This document shows positions 48,215-62,300 of a DNA stretch of 64,000 nucleotides, in pieces; positions within the stretch are counted from its first letter, which is position 1; each line of letters opens with the position of its first letter. The DNA comes from Linepithema humile (lineage: Eukaryota; Arthropoda; Insecta; Hymenoptera; Formicidae). Location: positions 43,988,931-44,052,930 of the forward strand of contig NC_090128.1 in the NCBI RefSeq assembly GCF_040581485.1, in the 5' to 3' direction. The notes beneath the pieces are model-generated. The model ran no database searches. It saw only the letters and a list, made by a program, of their open reading frames with translations, and was not told the DNA's origin. The position numbers and the translations under genes are program-made.

Positions 48215-51200
48215 TACACACACACAAGAATAAGATATCAATCTTGTCATTTGGTTCATTGCACATTGTATTTGAGAAATATACGCGTATAAGACATACT
48301 GTGTGTATAAATTTAGTAAAGAATTCTCTAATAACAATATATACACACAGAATTGTTTGCTCATATTATTATTACTTAATTTTGCCATAGGAATACTTAT
48401 GCATCTCTTTTTTTCTTTTTCAAGACAAGGTTAGCAACGTGCAATCAGTAAATGCAATTATGTGTAATTATCAGCATGTAAGGCGACACGATAAATTCAT
48501 CATTCATTGATTAACAACATTGACGCAGCTTTTAGAGATTGTTCTTTATCGACTTTATTAGATATGTATACGACCAAAATATCTGGACAAAATATAATTC
48601 AAGCATAAAACGTTGCGCGAGAAATGATTCTTTTCGCTCACGAAAATTTATTTCGTAGATTTTCGTCGTTCTCTCAAATGGATATTTCACGTATATAATT
48701 TTCGTCTTACGCTCTGACAATTCTAAATAAATAAGAACAAATGTATCACCAAATGACGATATTGTCAATGCTATGTACTTGCATCTAAAACAAAAGTACC
48801 ATTTGCAACGAGAAACACATTAAAAATTCTATAAATGCAATTACATAAATAAAAAAAGAACCTATGGGAGCACTTTTGACTCGCGTAACGATTAAGTGTC
48901 TTAACGTTAGCTCTTATTAGACATATAAGCGCTTCGGATGCTGGTTTGCTAAAGTAATCAAATAAACTAACTGTACGATGTATATATTCGTTGACATATA
49001 TCGATCATGGCATCGATATGTAGGATTAAGTGATTATCTTTCTCGCACTATTTTATGTTCTTTTCTTTTAATTAACTTGTAGTGGCAATTACAAGTATAT
49101 AATGTGTATATATTCTCGGTCGGACATTCGCAAGAATGAATCGGCTTTGCACGGTTTTTTCGTAAGTGGATAAGTCTTTTTGCTCGATTCGGTAATAAAA
49201 TTTTAATAAAAGAAAACAGATAAATATCAGCATACGTAATTTTCTCATTTGTGAGCTCAAAAAGTTTGCAGCTTATGCGCACCTTATGATTAGCTGAGCC
49301 TCCGTTGCGATTCATCGATGAAAGCGCAGGATTATATTATAAACCCTTTCATGCGTGAATTTGATGAAAAGTTAGATAAACACTTCACGATCTTCTTACC
49401 TTTGAATTACGTCATTTCCACTGAACGTAGTTTTATTTTTAAATTATTTAGGATTACAATAAAATTTATATCTAATTATAAATCTTTTATAAGATATAAC
49501 GACGTTCACTGTGGATGTGAGCTTGAGACATTTATTGTAAGGCCAATAATAGCTATTTAAAGCAGTAAATACATGATGCATGATAGGGTTAATAATAACT
49601 TTCAAGAATATTAAAGAATTGGTGCAATTTGTGGGTTCTTGTGCTATCCTAAGTGACAAGAATTTCATATACTTGTAAAAAAGAAACGTCCTCTCCTCGA
49701 GTAGAAGTTTCTTCCTCTGATTTCGACGAAAGTTAATTTGTCTTGTAGAATAGTCGTAAAGATAAGGGATAAACGTTTCACGAACGACCCGATTTCTCTG
49801 ACTAGAGGGTGAGATATATATTACTTCATGCAATTCACGATGGTAAATCGTAAAGTTAACAGAGACACACACAAAAGTGTTTTGTACAAAGGTCTTTTGG
49901 TTATATATGTACAATAAAGTGACGTCCAGAAATATTGCGAGAAATAATTCTTTCAAAGCGAGAACAAAACGTACAATATAGACATTTTAATCATTCACGC
50001 TGAATTATTGAATGATAATATCGTGAAAAAAAAAAAATTATGAGATATTCAGTCGAACTGCACAAGCAACTGTAATATTAATATAAAAATGTATGGAAAA
50101 AATGTATTTTAAAATTTGCACCACCTCCAACTTAAGTTCATGCTATGTGTTAAATCGTGTTCCCTTAATTAGCTTCTTAATTTAAATATTTGAATTATCA
50201 ATTTACTTTTTATTTCATTCGCTTTTTGCCGAATTATGTATCTCTAATAAAATATTTCACCAATACTGTGTCGATAAACCGACAGAGTATATAGCTTCCT
50301 GGAATTCTTACAACTTATCTCATGCAATAAGAACTCTCCGTTATGCATTACTTTTTCAGAAGAATGGAATGGCGAATATTTAGGTAAACTGTCTTATTAA
50401 ATAACAATTATGTTAATTAAATAAAGTTCATATTGATTATATCTTTTTACATCTTATGTTATCTTTAGAACGTAATTTTTATATATAAGCATTTTTAAGG
50501 TTAGTTTTAAATAATAAACCAATATTCAATATACATTTGTAAAAAAATTATTTGAGCAAAAATCCTGAGAATAGCAACTGTGGAATCTTGCAAATAATAT
50601 TTTTTTTAAAGGCACTTGAAATTTTTTAAAAACAAATTTTTAGTTATAAAAATTCAGTTTTGCCGAACGGGAAAAAACGAGTAAATTTAGCGGATCTTGG
50701 CAATTTCCAAGATATATATTACATTGCACGCAAAAATAAGACAAAATAAGGCAAGATGCGTTCAATAGATAAAACTTGATATAGTATAAAAATGTTTTAA
50801 TAAATAACAATAGAAAAGTTACAGAAAAAATATCTACAGGGATTACAAATATCAATATATATAAAATTACGAGAGTCCCGCAATATATAACATCATCAAG
50901 GATCCTTATGAGTAACATTTGTCAATGCATCTAGTCTTAATATTAATTTAAAGTTCGTATTACTATTAATCGTTATCGCTGAAGGTAATTGTAATACTCT
51001 TCATCGTGATACCCGATTGAGAAATATTGTCGATTTTTATGGTTCCGTTTACACATGTGTATTGCGCAATATTAACAATATCAGCAATAAAAAAACGCCA
51101 TTCAACTATAATAGTGATCGAAATTTTTGCAGCAAACTGCAGTAGAAAAACGAAGTTTGGAAGTACAGTTTTATATTGAATATGGAACAATTTGCATTCA

Positions 51201-52927
51201 CAAATTGAGTAAGAAAAGGATTTACAAAAGAAGGACTAATATTCGCAAGTGGAAAACGAGTTACAAATTACAAGGCACTAGTAAGAACCCAATTGTCACT
51301 CTTTCTTGATATCCATTATACTTCGCGAATAATAAGAGCTTTACTTGTCAATAATATAAGGACTAGTAAAATATATGCAGGATGTAACATTTCTAAGATA
51401 TTTTTTGACAGATTTTTCAGCAAAAATATCGAGGTAGACAGATCACTTATCATTAATCGTAACCTCTGAATGTTTCAACATTATATATTTTTATATAAAT
51501 AAGAATTTTTAATTATATAAAATTTTATTAATAAACTACTATAGCTATGATTCACAGAATTAAATAAAAAAGAATTCGGCTGTATAAGGTCAGTTGTTCC
51601 TGTTTATGTTTCTATATTCCTTTTGTTCAACTATCTAATTGTGTTTCAATCGTATATACCTAACCACAATTATTAGTCTGAAAATTGATGGCAGAACGAT
51701 TTAAAAATTTTCCAAGTACACTGATATTTCGCCGAAGAAAAATCTGTTCCAATATAGCCGAAGAATCTGTTAACAGCACATAAATATCCGATAGAAGTGA
51801 AACACCCTGTACATAAGAGATTTAAGCATTTACCGAAAAAAATTCCGTGCGTTCGCCGAATATACGGGTATACAAACACTTAAACCCGCGTTTCCTAGGA
51901 ATATTACGTTTGGTAAAGAGAGTTATATCAACCTCTGATTACAGGAACATTGATACAACACAGTTCGATTATGCGTCGAACTTTGTTTTTTTTTAATAAT
52001 AGTTTATGATTCTAGATCGCTTGTTTCCCTTAATCATAAGCTTGTATACTGAAGGAAGGTTTCTCTTTGGGATATTTTCTATGTACAACGATGGGTAATC
52101 GCAATTCACCGCGCTCGGATGAAAAAAATGCGTGAGTATATCTTCCCTTTCTGCCTAGGAATGTAATTTAGCTGTAATGTAGTTCTATAGCACGCTATAA
52201 TCCATGCATCGCTTCTCAATTTCTATTTCAAAAAATGCGTCCACGAACATATTATACATATTTCATTATCAAATTGCAACCATAATCGGGTGAGACATTT
52301 CGATATTGCGGCAGCGTGATATATTATAAGCCTGAGATTTATAGTAACTATATCTTTGCTCAAGGAAACTTGCGCAAATAGTGTTCAGTACGTTCAATTC
52401 ACGCCAAATGCGTATGCCTTCCGCGGTAACTTTCGACAAGTTGCGGTACCCTTTTCTGTTTGCAATATGAAAGAGTGCGATAAGAAAAACAATACTATTT
52501 TATCTAACCGATGTTTCGAAATTTACGGAGCAATGTAATGTCACATTTTGCAATACCCAGGAGAAACTCAATCGATTTATGTCGAGAAAAATACGCGATA
52601 ATATATCGGCCTATTATTCGTCTTCATATTAACAATTAAAAATATAATCGAGTGATGTAGTATGTACAAATTAGTTTACACAAAAACAAACTGGAGATTC
52701 AATGAATAACTCACACGTCGGAGTACACGATTTCCTAATAAAATAATTGATACAAGAGCTCGCAATTAAAACGCCAAACGAAATTTAAACGACACACGAT
52801 GTCAAAGTACAAATCACCTTAAAAAAATTTCTTCCTAAACATTTTTTTTATTACGTCGTGTTCGTGTTACGTCGTTTTCCAGATTCAAGAAGCTTAGAAA
52901 AAAAACAAATTTACTTGTCGTTACTAA
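46172..52927. other. Convergent 3' region between the uncharacterised gene and naked cuticle
   Basis: This is 6.7 kb between two genes that end towards each other. It presumably contains both 3' UTRs, and candidate AATAAA signals exist on each strand. It is AT-rich, with GA runs near 46747-46766 and 47140-47170 and an AC microsatellite at about 48184-48227. Several open frames of 60-170 codons occur. None shows a domain, an initiation context with splice support or amino-acid composition typical of protein, and I take them as chance. Confidence 0.5.
48184..48227. repeat. (AC)n microsatellite
   Basis: This is an AC dinucleotide run with one ATAC interruption, in intergenic DNA. Confidence 0.85.
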
Positions 52928-55900
52928 TTAGACCAACGCCTCGGCATGATAGTGATGATAATGATGATGTATGTGCTCGTGAACGTGCCTTCGGCCGGAC
53001 GTGGCCGCCACTGCGTTCTGCGAGAATTCGCGTTCGAGCCAACGCACGACCTGTGCCATCGCTCTGGCCTGATCCTGTTCCCGTGTCGCGTGCTTCAACT
53101 GATGCTTCTTGGTTGTTCTACCGCTCTGCTGCGACTGGACGAATTGCGCGTCATTGCGCTGCACATTACTGTGATTGTTGATGATTGTCTGGTTGGCCGC
53201 CGTTTGCTGATTGTTAGGCACGAGGTTGACGATATTACGATGAGTATTGTTAATGTTGGTATTATGTTGCGATGTGTCCGTGTAAGCCGTCGTCGGCGCG
53301 ATCACGTTACGATTCAGCATCTGGGGATACGTCGTGTAGGCTTGGGAAGAGGGATGCGTCGCGTTGTTCCTCGGTGTCGTGTGCCGCGTCTTCCTAAGAT
53401 TCGCCGCCCGCGATTTGGCCGGCGTTTTGGGAAATGCCACGGAATGATGGGTGCTCTCACGAACGGGCTTGTGATAAGTCGGAGCCGTTTGACGAGACTC
53501 CGGAGATGCTTGGCAGTCTTGATTATGATTCGAGGTTTTTAAATTCGGACTGTGAGATGGAATGCGCGGTGTTTGTTCGTTTTGATGTCGTTTTCTGTAG
53601 ACAAAATTGTAAAATTCGATAAATACAAACGAAAGAAGGTACACAATGTGAACAGAGTGCTAGAAATTATACATATACAATATAGAAGATATTATTTTTA
53701 ATTAAATTATATATTTGAAAATAAAATTAAAAGATCACCAAGCATTTTAATTATCTATTACACTTATGAAGATTAATATCCGGAATATGTATGCATAAAG
53801 TGTATTAACTCTTTATGAAACTGATCGCAATCAACTCACCTTGATGTGTGAAAACTGAGATTATTCTTTTCCATGTTAGCCTGAATAATTTCCAGGAGTT
53901 GTTGCCTTTGCAAGGCGCCGCTGCGCTTTCTCTGATTCACTGTAAGAAGTGGCGTTAATGGCGAAAATGCGGGAGACGTGTCACTATCGTCGCTTACATC
54001 ACCCTCCGAGCTATTTGAATAAGGGGATGGTAAATGGGGCACTGGACCGACTCTTCTACGCAGCTCTTCCTGCTGTACTCGATTTGTTCGGACATTCTCG
54101 TCATCGTCCTCGCTGTGAGTCTCCACTTCCTTCCGCTCAGCCTTCAATGGGAATCAAGACCAAGTCGTTCAAGTAATTCATTTATAGATTTCACTTCTCA
54201 ATCCGAGATGCAATATTATCAAACGTTTTCGAACAGGCTTGTATTTATTATTTCTCGCATTGAGAAATTACACATTTGATTTTACGTATCATGATTAAAA
54301 TTTGCAAAAAATAATTGAAATTCTGGAAAAAGAGAAGTATCGTTTGCGGATTCAAGGAGAAACGTTTACATTTCTTTTTTATACTTCTAGTGTTGCAGTT
54401 GGAATCTCGACTCAGGAAGCATATCGCGCGCGCATGGCTCGGATGTCGGAACGACCGATCGGTCGGCATGCGTGCATACATAGGCATACGAGAAATGTAG
54501 GTCTCACCTGACAACGATACCGCGGCGTTCTTCTCCTTCTGGGAACTCTGCTCGCGCCGTGCCGAGCGGTGGCATGCGTGGCGGCGGCGGCGGCGGCGGC
54601 GGCTGCTGCATGATTGCACGGGGCGGCGTGCTTCAAATGGCAACAGGACGACGCATTGTGATGATGGCCGGGTAACGTCGTGATCTGCGGCGTTTGCGTG
54701 GCATTTAAACAGGTGCTGGTAGCGTTCCGCTGTGCCTGGCTGCTGCTGCTGCTCGCCCGCTGATCCGGCGACACCGTCAATTTCACTTTAATTGTCTTAC
54801 TACCACACGGCGGCACTTGTATCGAGGCGCCTAGCGTGTCATAGATGGTCGTCACTAAACCGGCTATGTCGTCCTTCGTAATCTTGCCATGGCCGTCGAA
54901 GTCGTACAGAGTGAAGGAGAACTCCTGCCGTCTCTTATCACCTTCCGCGACCGATACGTCGCATTCGAATTCCTGTACACTCAAAAAAATATTTCGTTGA
55001 TGTAGTTAGATTTCTAGATATCGCAACAAGAATGTATCGCTATTTTTCGTATCTGTGAAAACATTGTTTGTCACATACAGAATTTATAGCAGTAATGTTC
55101 TAGCAATAGCTTCTGAAAAATTTAGGTACCATTGCTAAATGTTATTCATTGCATGATCTAACACGTGATTGATCTTATATAGATAGGCGCTTTAGAGAAA
55201 CTTTCTTTTTAAAGTTCACAAACAATACAGATATATATTCTGTTTCTGTCATCTAAACTGATTAAGTAATTACATATGCAATATCACAACAATTGCTAAT
55301 CATTTATCTGTTTTAGTTAATTTTTTTACACCTAGAAAATTTTAGCTATTATTGCAAGATCATTTTTTTGAGTGTAACAAGAATAGAATTGCTCAATCTA
55401 ATCGTATATCTTAAAGCTTTCAAGAATAATTTGGATAAATTAATAGGTAAGATAAAATTAGTCGATATTACAATTTTACAAATAATATATTATCAAGGAA
55501 GTTCTAATAACAAGCATATAATTTATGCATTTAAAAAAATAATATAATTTTGTACATCTTCTCTTTCTCTCTCCTCTTCACTCACTCACTCTCTCTCTCT
55601 CTCTCACTCTCTCTCTCTCTCTCTCTCTCCCCTCCCCTCCATCTCTCCCTCCTCCCTCTCTCCTCCTCCTCCTCCTCTGCTTTCCTTTCTTTCACTTATA
55701 TCTTTTGAAATCTTTAAAATGTTACGCGATGTCGTTCGCTACGATCTTTCTTTTCTTACCAAATATATAAATTAAAATATTTCACCTCGAAACTAAGTTG
55801 TTTCGTTGTACCGCAAGTAGGCTGTTCATCATTACCGGCTGGTGCTGCAGGTACGCTTGAACCATCAACCGCGACCTGCGGCGGCTCCGCGGGGGGAATT

Positions 55901-58900
55901 AAAATCGGCTGTTCCGTCGTCGGCGGAGAAGAGATGTTGCAAGCTGTCGGTACGCCCGTCAGCAACTCCTCGGAATCGCTACCTTCCGTATTAGTCCCTA
56001 CAACTAAACAAGTAAGAGGAAAGTTTATACAAAGACGTTGGGATTTCCATAGCTCTGAAACTAACATAAAATTAACCGTTGTTTAAAGGATGGAGTTAAA
56101 AAATATTTATTTTTGTTTATTATATCGAAAAATTCTAGCGGGATTATTTTATATCAATCGCTTTGTTATATATCGATGTCGGTCTGTTTCATATGAATTG
56201 CTTGCAGCGCGGTGCAAAGCTGCCCGCATGCTTGTTTTCCCATTGCGCGCGATCGCGATTCCTCTTCCGAGCGAGAGGAGCAGAGGAGCGAATAAAAGGC
56301 GGCATTTAACACACGCGCTGCGGCATCCGCACTGGTGGCGGTGTGCTGTCTGCTGCATGATGTTCAGCGCAGGCGGCGGTATTTTTACACTTCTCCGTGC
56401 CCAGTCATATGGCGTTCCGTCGGGGAGAAAACCTTTGAGGGTCTAGTAACCGGAAAAGCAGCTGGAATTTAGAGTTCTAAACAGGACCAACGAATTTAAT
56501 GTCGGGGCACTGATTTCACATACTTCAAGGATTGTAAGCTTGGATTTATAATTTCAGTGAACAGATTTCGACGCTGTTAACAAAATGATCTCGACATTTA
56601 TTCGTGGCGATATAACTGCATAAAAGTTTAACGCTTTCAGAGCGATAACAAAATTAATATTTAATTAAATCTTGACCGATATCTTATTCAAATTTGTAAA
56701 TATATGAAAAACTGTTGATTTGACCAAAATTTTTGGAAAAAAGGAAACAAGTTTTGCTTTTATAATTGTTATATAAAAGTTAACCTCACATTTGCATATA
56801 AATTCTTCTGAGGTTTTTATTTTGTAATGCGTATTTACGCAACAGTTGGAAGTATAACTTTACACTTCAAAGAGAGAGAAAATAAAAAAAAAGGTGGCTT
56901 GAAAGGATATTTGTACATTTACAAAATATATTATAATTTCTGACTTTTTATGGAAGGAGAAAATGTTCTCATAAAATATTTGCTATCCTCAAAGATTTAA
57001 TTATTTAATCTTTAATTTCTTAATTTTTATCTATTTTACTTTTATTAATGTTACTTTTATTGTCACGATTAGCATCATAATTTAATATAGTATTCTGATA
57101 CATTTATTTTAATCACACAACTGTATTTCTGCATCATGTGATACTTATTGCTAATTTTCAATTTTGAAGTTATATACATTAGTAAATCATTATGCACTAT
57201 ACTCAACACGGTGTAAAAAAAACGGTTATCAGCCATAAACCGAAAAAATTATTGTTAAAAAACTGCTTTTTGTTTTCCAGATTTGTGTGCCAGCCTCTCG
57301 CTTTGAACAACATTTTAGCTTTTACATTCTGAATTGTAAGCTTCAGTTTTATCGTCAACCATTGTGTATTGGGTCATAAACTCGTCCCAGCTAACGGGTA
57401 CAGAGCGCGGATGTACGATAGACATAGCTGTTAAACTCGGACGACAGACGATACGTGTGCGTGTCTGTGCATGAGGAACGCAAATTTACCTTCGACATAT
57501 GATACTCGTGCGTTACAAACTACTACCATAGCGAAAACTAATGGATACTCAGTGTACATTGTTTTTGGAAGTAGCAACTTAAGGAACATATTACAAGTAC
57601 TTTTTTCAATTAAAACTTTTCGCAATTTATTATTATCAATTATGAAAATATACTACATATTTTCAAGCTATTAATATATTATTTCTGAAAAATTCACATT
57701 AACTGATTTATTTTAATAATTATTTCAGTACAATTGTTGTATGTAAGAGAAACAATCCGAAACTCGTTACTTTGGCACTGCACATTTTGATTTTTATGAT
57801 CGTTTTGGAGGTTTCTTGAAATTTTACAATTATGTCATCATTATCAAGTAAGTAATTTTACAATTAAATATTTGTTTACTAAGTTTTAGAAGCTATAATC
57901 GATCCATAATATCGATCAGATTTGTGAAGAATTGGAGTACTATAAAAGAAATTCGAAACGGCTTTGAAAAACTGTTGTTTCCAAACGTGGGTACCACAAT
58001 TTCCACTCTATTTTCAACAAAACGTTACGAGACAAGGAGTGTAGACTACAGACGCCAACGAAAAGCTAAGAAAAATGTAAGTATGACGTAATACCACGTG
58101 GTATCAATTTGATATTTAAACATTATCTGTGGCTAACGACGGTCAACCCTCGCAGCAGGACGATTGTTAGGCGCCACGCTAAACTGAAACATTCCTTTTA
58201 TTCGATAGACCTTTTTCCTCCATCCTCCTCATTCTTTAAATATTTTCTGTCAAGACTATTTAGTTTTTATTGAGATAAAAATTTTTGTAAGAAAACAAAA
58301 AAACAGTAGAAGGTGCGTAAAAGAACATTTTTATCATACAATATATATTTCAATTATTAAAAATGCTTTCTCAATTATTAAAGAGAAATTGAATAAATTC
58401 AAAATTTTTTTAACAAAAAAATCTTAAATCTTTTTTTTGGTTAAATCTCTTTTTCTAACAAAAAATGATTGAATAATGTTTATCTGAAATTATAATTGAT
58501 ATGCATATTTTAATGTTATACAAATATATTAAAACAATCTTCAAAGAAAATTAGAGAGAAAATTGCGATTTTATTTTATCTATTGTGCGTGAAAAGAAAA
58601 ACAGATCGATTTCGTTATTAAAGTTGGATTGTTTTCTGTAAAAATAATTGCTTATCGACACACCTTGAAAAACAAATCTTATTAATTTTAGCACATTCTA
58701 TAACACAGAATCCAATTTAGATAATACGGTATCAATTTAAATCTTTATTTAAGAATTTATATTTTTTACAAATCTCTAAATATATAGGTTTTTTCTTTTA
58801 AGAACAAGCAGATTGTCGAGTTTTGCGTAGCATTCATGTGATATAATCGTTTTCGCAATGAAATTGCGTCCTGTTATCGTCGTAAACAAGTACCGCGTCA

Positions 58901-59393
58901 TCGCAAGTATTGCATTTAGGAAAACATTTCTTGAAACACAATGTATGTCAGTTACAACAAAATATTACTGTACATAATTTTGAAAGAAATAATGAGGTTT
59001 ACAAATTGATTGCTAATTCATATTGCTTATCTCAATTACAAGCTGAATCTGATTATAAAGCAAGAAAGCATTGTTTAACTTTTAATAGAAAAAATAAAAT
59101 AAATACAGCAATGAAATTTCTTGTATCAATTTGTGCATTGATTACAATTATAGATTTATTTAAGAATGACTGTTATCACAGACACAAGAATTTGAATTCA
59201 ACAAAAATAAACATTCTGTATTTATTTTTTTAGGGCTGAATCGAGTACGCTTCGCAACATCTTCGACAATCGCGAGTCTTGATATCGTTGCAGCGAAAGA
59301 AGCATCCAAGAGGAAGAAAGAATCATTACCAGAAAAGGGTCTGTAGCCAGCGAGAAACCTTGCTCGCCACCACTTTACCAATCCGGTAGCCAT
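52928..59393 (-). CDS. nkd: Naked cuticle (Nkd): Dishevelled-binding Wnt antagonist
   Basis: There are five coding exons: 59330-59393, 55786-55997, 54508-54972, 53840-54141 and 52928-53594, with matching phases (569 residues). Exon 1 encodes only 21 residues plus one base (MATGLVKWWRARFLAGYRPF), like other insect Nkd N-termini. Exon 3 carries the EF-hand/EFX region: EFECDVSVAEGD, then FTLYDFDGHGKITKDDI (loop at residues 116-127) and GSKTIKVKLTVSPDQ. A poly-Ala tract follows. The C-terminus is histidine-rich (HEHIHHHYHHYHAEALV), a conserved Nkd feature. Nkd is induced by Wnt signalling and binds Dishevelled through the EF-hand region to dampen the pathway. In exon 3 a MITE lies against the splice acceptor. 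Frame is open upstream of the chosen ATG to 59591, so a longer N-terminus cannot be excluded, but family similarity supports 59393. Confidence 0.93.
54978..55374 (+). mobile_element. MITE copy 3, abutting the splice acceptor of nkd exon 3
   Basis: This 397-bp element has CACTCAAAAAAAT inverted ends and TA flanks at 54976-54977 and 55375-55376. It differs from copy 1 by only a handful of substitutions and one base of length, so it inserted recently. On the nkd (minus) strand the junction reads ATTTTTTTGAGTG, TA, CAG, then exon 3 (starting at 54972). The element end thus lies 3 bp (CAG) plus the TA duplication from the exon, and its T-run occupies the place of the polypyrimidine tract. Confidence 0.92.
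55570..55678. repeat. CT-rich simple repeat in an nkd intron
   Basis: Imperfect (CT)n and (CTC)n runs (TCTCTCT, CCCTCC, TCCTCCTCC) lie in the intron between nkd exons 2 and 3. Confidence 0.8.
55998..59329. other. First coding intron of naked cuticle
   Basis: This is a 3.3-kb intron. A GC-richer patch at about 56190-56460 has no supported exon. The rest is AT-rich. The donor after TTTTCTG (GTAATG at 59329) and the acceptor ending TTGTAG at 55998 join as one Gly codon, which supports the absence of any further exon between. Confidence 0.65.
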
Positions 59394-62300
59394 GGGATCT
59401 TCATGCGTGCGTGCGTGCTTGCGATCGCCGCGATTCCTTTTCCTCCGCACTTTATTGCTCGCTCTTGAACCACGGTAGCGGCGAACACTTTGTATTTCTT
59501 CTGCAATTTGCCGATTTGTCGTCCTGAATGCGCGCGTTCTTTTCAGGTACTTCCGGTTAGGCGTAGCTTTTCCATCAACGATCCTCCCCACATCGCGGTC
59601 GATCTGTCAGTCGGCGGCGATCAGAAAACAATACGAGGAACACCAATGCGCACTCGGGTCGTACACACTATTGAAATTCCATACGAGCGCTCGTACACAC
59701 TGTACGCGCGTACACAGGACCGCCGCCGTCGCCGCCGCCGTTGTCGCCGCCGTCGCAATACAACACACTGCACACACGTGCTCGTGGCGGAGCCTGGCCG
59801 AGCGAGCCCAACGGCGTAAACGAGCGACCGAGCGAATCCGACAGTCCTCACGGCATTCACTCGGGGAATTCACCGCGGCACCGTTGATAGGACTTCGTTT
59901 TTGTCGCTCGCGCAACGAAGCGCAACGACGGTCGGACGCGAGGTACTGAGACCTCCACACAGGTACAAACCTGCTCGCCTCGTGGCTCGGACACTACTAC
60001 GGGCGCTCGTCCTCGCCTAAAAGCACGTTCCCCGTAATTCCCTACCACCACCACCACCACCACCATCACTGACACGGCACCATCGCCGCAGCAGCCATAC
60101 CACCGCGCGGGCCAGGCAAGCAAGCAAGGCAAGGCAGCCCGCGCTCCTCGGCTCGTCGTTGCTCAGTGCCGAGCCGAGGATACGCGGACCCCGAAGGTAG
60201 GAGGCGCGGCGACCCTCCAACCTTCTCTCTCGCTCTTTCTCTTATTTTCTCTTTCTCCTTTGCATACTCGTTTGCCGGAGAACGAGCGCGCTGTCTTCCT
60301 CCGAAAAGCTCACAGTGTAAAGCCCGCTTTATACGATCCGGAACTGCAACAGGCTTCTATCCCTAGAGAATCGCGCACACATCGTATAATGTGTACATAA
60401 TACTGCAAAATTTTATCAAATGTTTAAAACGTTCCGTTTTCTATGACGAAAACTGAAGCGAAAGCCAGATATGCAATGAATATCGGTAAATTATAATTTT
60501 AATTCAATGGCATATTACAAATTATAGTTTTGAAATATTTACGATTTATAGAATTCGGAAATACGCTCTCTTTGGGAAGTATAATTCTGCTGCAAATGTT
60601 TTGTATATTACAGGCGGTATAAAACGAGCTTAACACCGAGGAAGGATTAGCATCACGCTGTTATTCTCGCGTTTTGATGCGAAAAGAGACGACACGAACG
60701 CCTGGCACTATCTCGAAGTTGACACATTAACGCGAATTTCACACTCGGTCAATATTATTGATTAAACAATACTTACACTATTTTTTTAAATATATAGAAT
60801 AGGTTTGTCCCATTCCATTAGCTGATTTTGTATGTGTTGAATGCAATTTATAACTTGACATTGCGATTTTTGTGTAACACGTCACGAAAGGATGCCGCGA
60901 CAGCGGCGGCCGATCTTTGACTCTGTCGTTTCCGGAGTATGCAAAACGACGCCGTGTCGAGCATCGAAAATTACGAACGCGGTGATAGACGCGCATGTTA
61001 CTGTGATTTGAACTGCAAATGTATTCCTTGCAATTCTTTTTGCGCGAGATTAATGTCAAGTTCAGGGCGATTTTCAAAAGCTATTTTATCTCCGTAAATC
61101 ACGAGACTTGGGATTCTTTTCGATATTGTTTTTTAATTCTTGCTACTTAAACAAATAGTCGCGAATTGCCATTCGAGATATTACAATGTGGATATAAATA
61201 GAATTAGGTGAGATCGATATTGCCAAACATCAATTAATCCTCACGTTGCACACTAACGTATGATATGACACTGTTTATCAAAATTGACTTAGATTATAGT
61301 AATCACGCGTTACAGTAATCGCCGAAATTTAACCGCCAACTATTGGGAATCGATAAAGTTGAGAGTTCATTATTTTCTTTATTCGCGCAATAAGTTGAGC
61401 ATTCCTCCTGCGCAAAATTACAGTGGAGGCTCACAATCGCGGACGTCATCAAAAAGAAACCCGAAACTGCGGTCTATTTTTGGTAAAATCGATATCGCCA
61501 TTGAATCTCTTTGGTGTTTACGTCAACGGCACGCACATTATCGTTCACAAACAACACACAATTGTGTTTGTCGACACTTGAATGAATCACAAGTCAGACG
61601 ATGAGTCAGATGAGAAAAGAACGCGAGGGAAAGGGGCGAGCAGTTTAAAGAAAAGCGCTCAAATTTCGCATTCCTCCCTTTGTTGAAACATTCTTTATTG
61701 ATATTGCTTCACTGAATCGAAGTACTGCGCAGTATTACTCGGAAAGGTTCTGTGTCAAATCAGAAATACTCTTTTTGGAGACTGTACCCGTACGCTATTA
61801 TCTCCTAGCGGTGTTTCAGAAGAAACATAGGCGTCACCATCGAAAGAGGCTCAGCTGCTTTCGGGATGCACCGTTTCATCCCTCTGGACATTTTGCTACC
61901 GATGCTGTACACAACTGCCAGCACACCATGCTCGATGGAAATAAAAAGAGAAGAGAAATAATTGGCCGTGACAAAAAACGGCGGGGCTCTTTGTGAGTAA
62001 CACAAAATTAAATATTATATATCGTGATATACTAACACTCGTATGCTTCTATGCGGTATCTTTTCAGTCAGTTTTCTCATTGTAGGGCAAAACAGCATCA
62101 AACATATTTGCAAATTTGTAAATTAAATCTCATTGCTTTATCAACGATTTAATCGAGTCAAATGATAAAGAATGGGACAGTAAGATAAAGTACGTTAAAA
62201 GCTTGTTTCGACGATAATTTGATAATATTCAAGTTGTCAAAATATGTAATATCGAAATATTATATTAAATATTATCGTGGAAGATTTATTCTCTCATTGA

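Noticed and set aside
49444..49956. A 170-codon minus-strand open frame, the longest in the 46-53 kb gap.
   Set aside because: It is AT-rich, with a composition typical of chance frames, no domain and no conserved-looking segment.
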